In this document: piece by piece, positions 63,187 to 64,000 of the stretch
How the letters are laid out: the number at the start of each line of letters is the position of its first letter
Numbering within the stretch: position 1 is the first letter of the stretch
Assembly (NCBI GenBank): GCA_964345925.1
Contig: CAYFSP010000004.1
Coordinates: forward strand, 11,386-75,385
Reading direction: 5' to 3'
Source: Miniphocaeibacter sp964345925
GTDB lineage: Bacteria > Bacillota > Clostridia > Tissierellales > Peptoniphilaceae
DNA: 64,000 nucleotides
Position numbers and translations under genes: made by a program
The notes under the pieces: generated by a model
What the model saw: only the letters and a program-made list of their open reading frames with translations
Database searches by the model: none
What the model was told of the DNA's origin: nothing

Positions 63187-63627
63187 ATGAAAAAAATAAT
63201 GTCTTTTTTCTTGTTGGTATCTATTGGAATATTAGGAATATCTAATACTTCTTTAGCAAACGAAAACGATTCTTTTAAAAAGGAAATATAACAAGAGGAT
63301 AGTACTGGTCGAAAATTATATAAACCTATATCTGTTGACGGTATAACAAAAGAATTATTCAATGATAGTGATAAAGATATACTTGCAGTAGTAAAGGAAT
63401 ATAACAATGAGTATCTTTACCTAAAAAAACATATGAACGAAGATTATGATATAAATATTGATTTCAATGATATTTCAAAATTTGAAGATTTTATTAATAA
63501 TGAAAATTCATTTTCTTTATTAATGTCTTATACACTTGATCATTATAAACATCCAGACAGAGCTCTTAATTATTTTATATATAGTAAAAATTGGGCTCCC
63601 CATTATCTAAGAATTGGCCACAAATAA
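63187..63627 (+). pseudogene. Secreted hypothetical protein with internal TAA
   Basis: GGAGG 6 bases before the ATG starts a clear signal peptide (MKKIMSFFLLVSIGILGISNTSLA) and a mature part interrupted by TAA at 63289-63291 after FKKEI. The same frame continues QEDSTGRKLYKPISVDGITKELFNDSDKDILAVVKEYNNEYLYLKKH and ends at 63627. The stop could come from a lysine, glutamate or glutamine codon. The protein would have 146 residues; no family is recognised. It borders a single-pass membrane protein and may have worked with it. Confidence 0.65.
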
Positions 63628-63979
63628 TAATGAAAAAAATATAACTATTTTTCTATTATTACTAATATTTATTTCTATTATCTTCACCATAAATTATTAT
63701 AATAGCTCTAGCTCTTATAAGATAATGAAATTAGTTGATGAAAATAAAGAAATCTATAATTTTGTAAAAAGACATGTGGACGACATGAATAATATTAATA
63801 TGGATTTAACTACTAGAAAAGGTATTAAACAATATCAAAAAGAAAAAAATTACAAAGAAAATATTTCACATATTTACCAACTAAGACATAAATATGTTGA
63901 AGAAGCAGATGAAGCTGGTATTTTTTATATTGGCGATTATCTAGATATAACAAATGAATTAATAAGATTATTGAATTAA
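63614..63979 (+). CDS. Hypothetical single-pass membrane protein
   Basis: 121 residues if started at TTG 63614, inside the end of the previous frame. One hydrophobic helix (ITIFLLLLIFISIIFTINYY, about 10-29) is followed by a charged helical domain with KLVDENKEIYNFVKRHVDDMNNINMDLTTRKGIKQYQKEK. Starting at the ATG at 63631 would need one more A in a seven-base run and would give the more natural MKKNITIFLLLL, so the gene may also be frameshifted. There is no convincing ribosome binding site. No family is recognised. A GGGAGTG site after the stop announces a further gene. Confidence 0.5.
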   Translation: MATNNNEKNITIFLLLLIFISIIFTINYYNSSSSYKIMKLVDENKEIYNFVKRHVDDMNNINMDLTTRKGIKQYQKEKNYKENISHIYQLRHKYVEEADEAGIFYIGDYLDITNELIRLLN

Positions 63980-64000
63980 AAAGGGAGTGTAAGATAAACT

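Overview
The window is AT-rich, densely packed DNA from a Gram-positive bacterium, most likely an anaerobic Clostridia/Tissierellia-type Firmicute. The evidence is strong AGGAGG-type ribosome binding sites, several TTG start codons, TATAAT-type promoters, short U-tailed terminators shared by convergent genes, Bce/VanRS-like two-component-ABC modules, and a secreted glucosaminidase with CWB2 repeats of the clostridial type. The conserved block glmU-pth-mfd-prsA-hup with divergent murC has the usual Firmicute order, but the sporulation genes often found around it (spoVG, spoVT) are absent. That would fit a non-sporulating lineage; this is inference. No tRNA, rRNA, CRISPR array, transposase or phage gene was seen.

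Layout. 0-13 kb: FAD oxidoreductase fragment, broken corA, a CmpB-family membrane protein, glycogen phosphorylase, ddl-murF-yaiI, alanine dehydrogenase, a dicarboxylate/amino-acid symporter with an RmlD-like reductase, and a NatAB-type exporter. 13-19 kb: broken DUF3841 gene, an ArsR-type repressor with a heavy-metal P-type ATPase and a clear SmtB-like operator, the CWB2 glucosaminidase, a YcxB-like protein and a 36-bp tandem repeat. 19-24.7 kb: a decayed Bce-type sensor/ABC module (kinase with a 100-N gap, regulator, permease with a stop, decapitated ATPase fused by deletion to half of a DUF3100 gene, frameshifted Crp/Fnr regulator). 24.8-29.6 kb: an ABC-F gene with a leader ORF and terminator hairpin, three DUF1307 lipoprotein paralogues (two frameshifted), and HU. 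29.7-39 kb: prsA, mfd, pth, glmU, murC, threonine aldolase. 39-45 kb: two Nim-like flavoproteins, cardiolipin synthase, a DUF1624 membrane protein, broken kdgK-like kinase and acetyltransferase. 45-49.6 kb: a second decayed two-component/ABC module and two small unknown genes. 49.9-57.8 kb: nitroreductase, MBL-fold hydrolase, a second phospholipase D family protein, dCMP deaminase, ilvN-ilvB, and a broken EamA transporter. 57.8-64 kb: two SDR paralogues with matching promoters, a broken HAD phosphatase, two Nudix paralogues and two to three decayed genes.

The most striking overall feature is the contrast between an intact core (about 30 kb of wall-synthesis, repair and metabolic genes with no frame break) and at least thirteen interrupted accessory genes. 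The lesions are A-run contractions, TA-repeat length changes, single in-frame stops and one deletion fusion. The intact core argues against purely random sequencing error, although both 100-N gaps show that the assembly is imperfect. The best candidate for new regulatory biology is the 37-codon leader ORF and terminator hairpin in front of the ABC-F gene. No complete, wholly new multi-gene system was identified.
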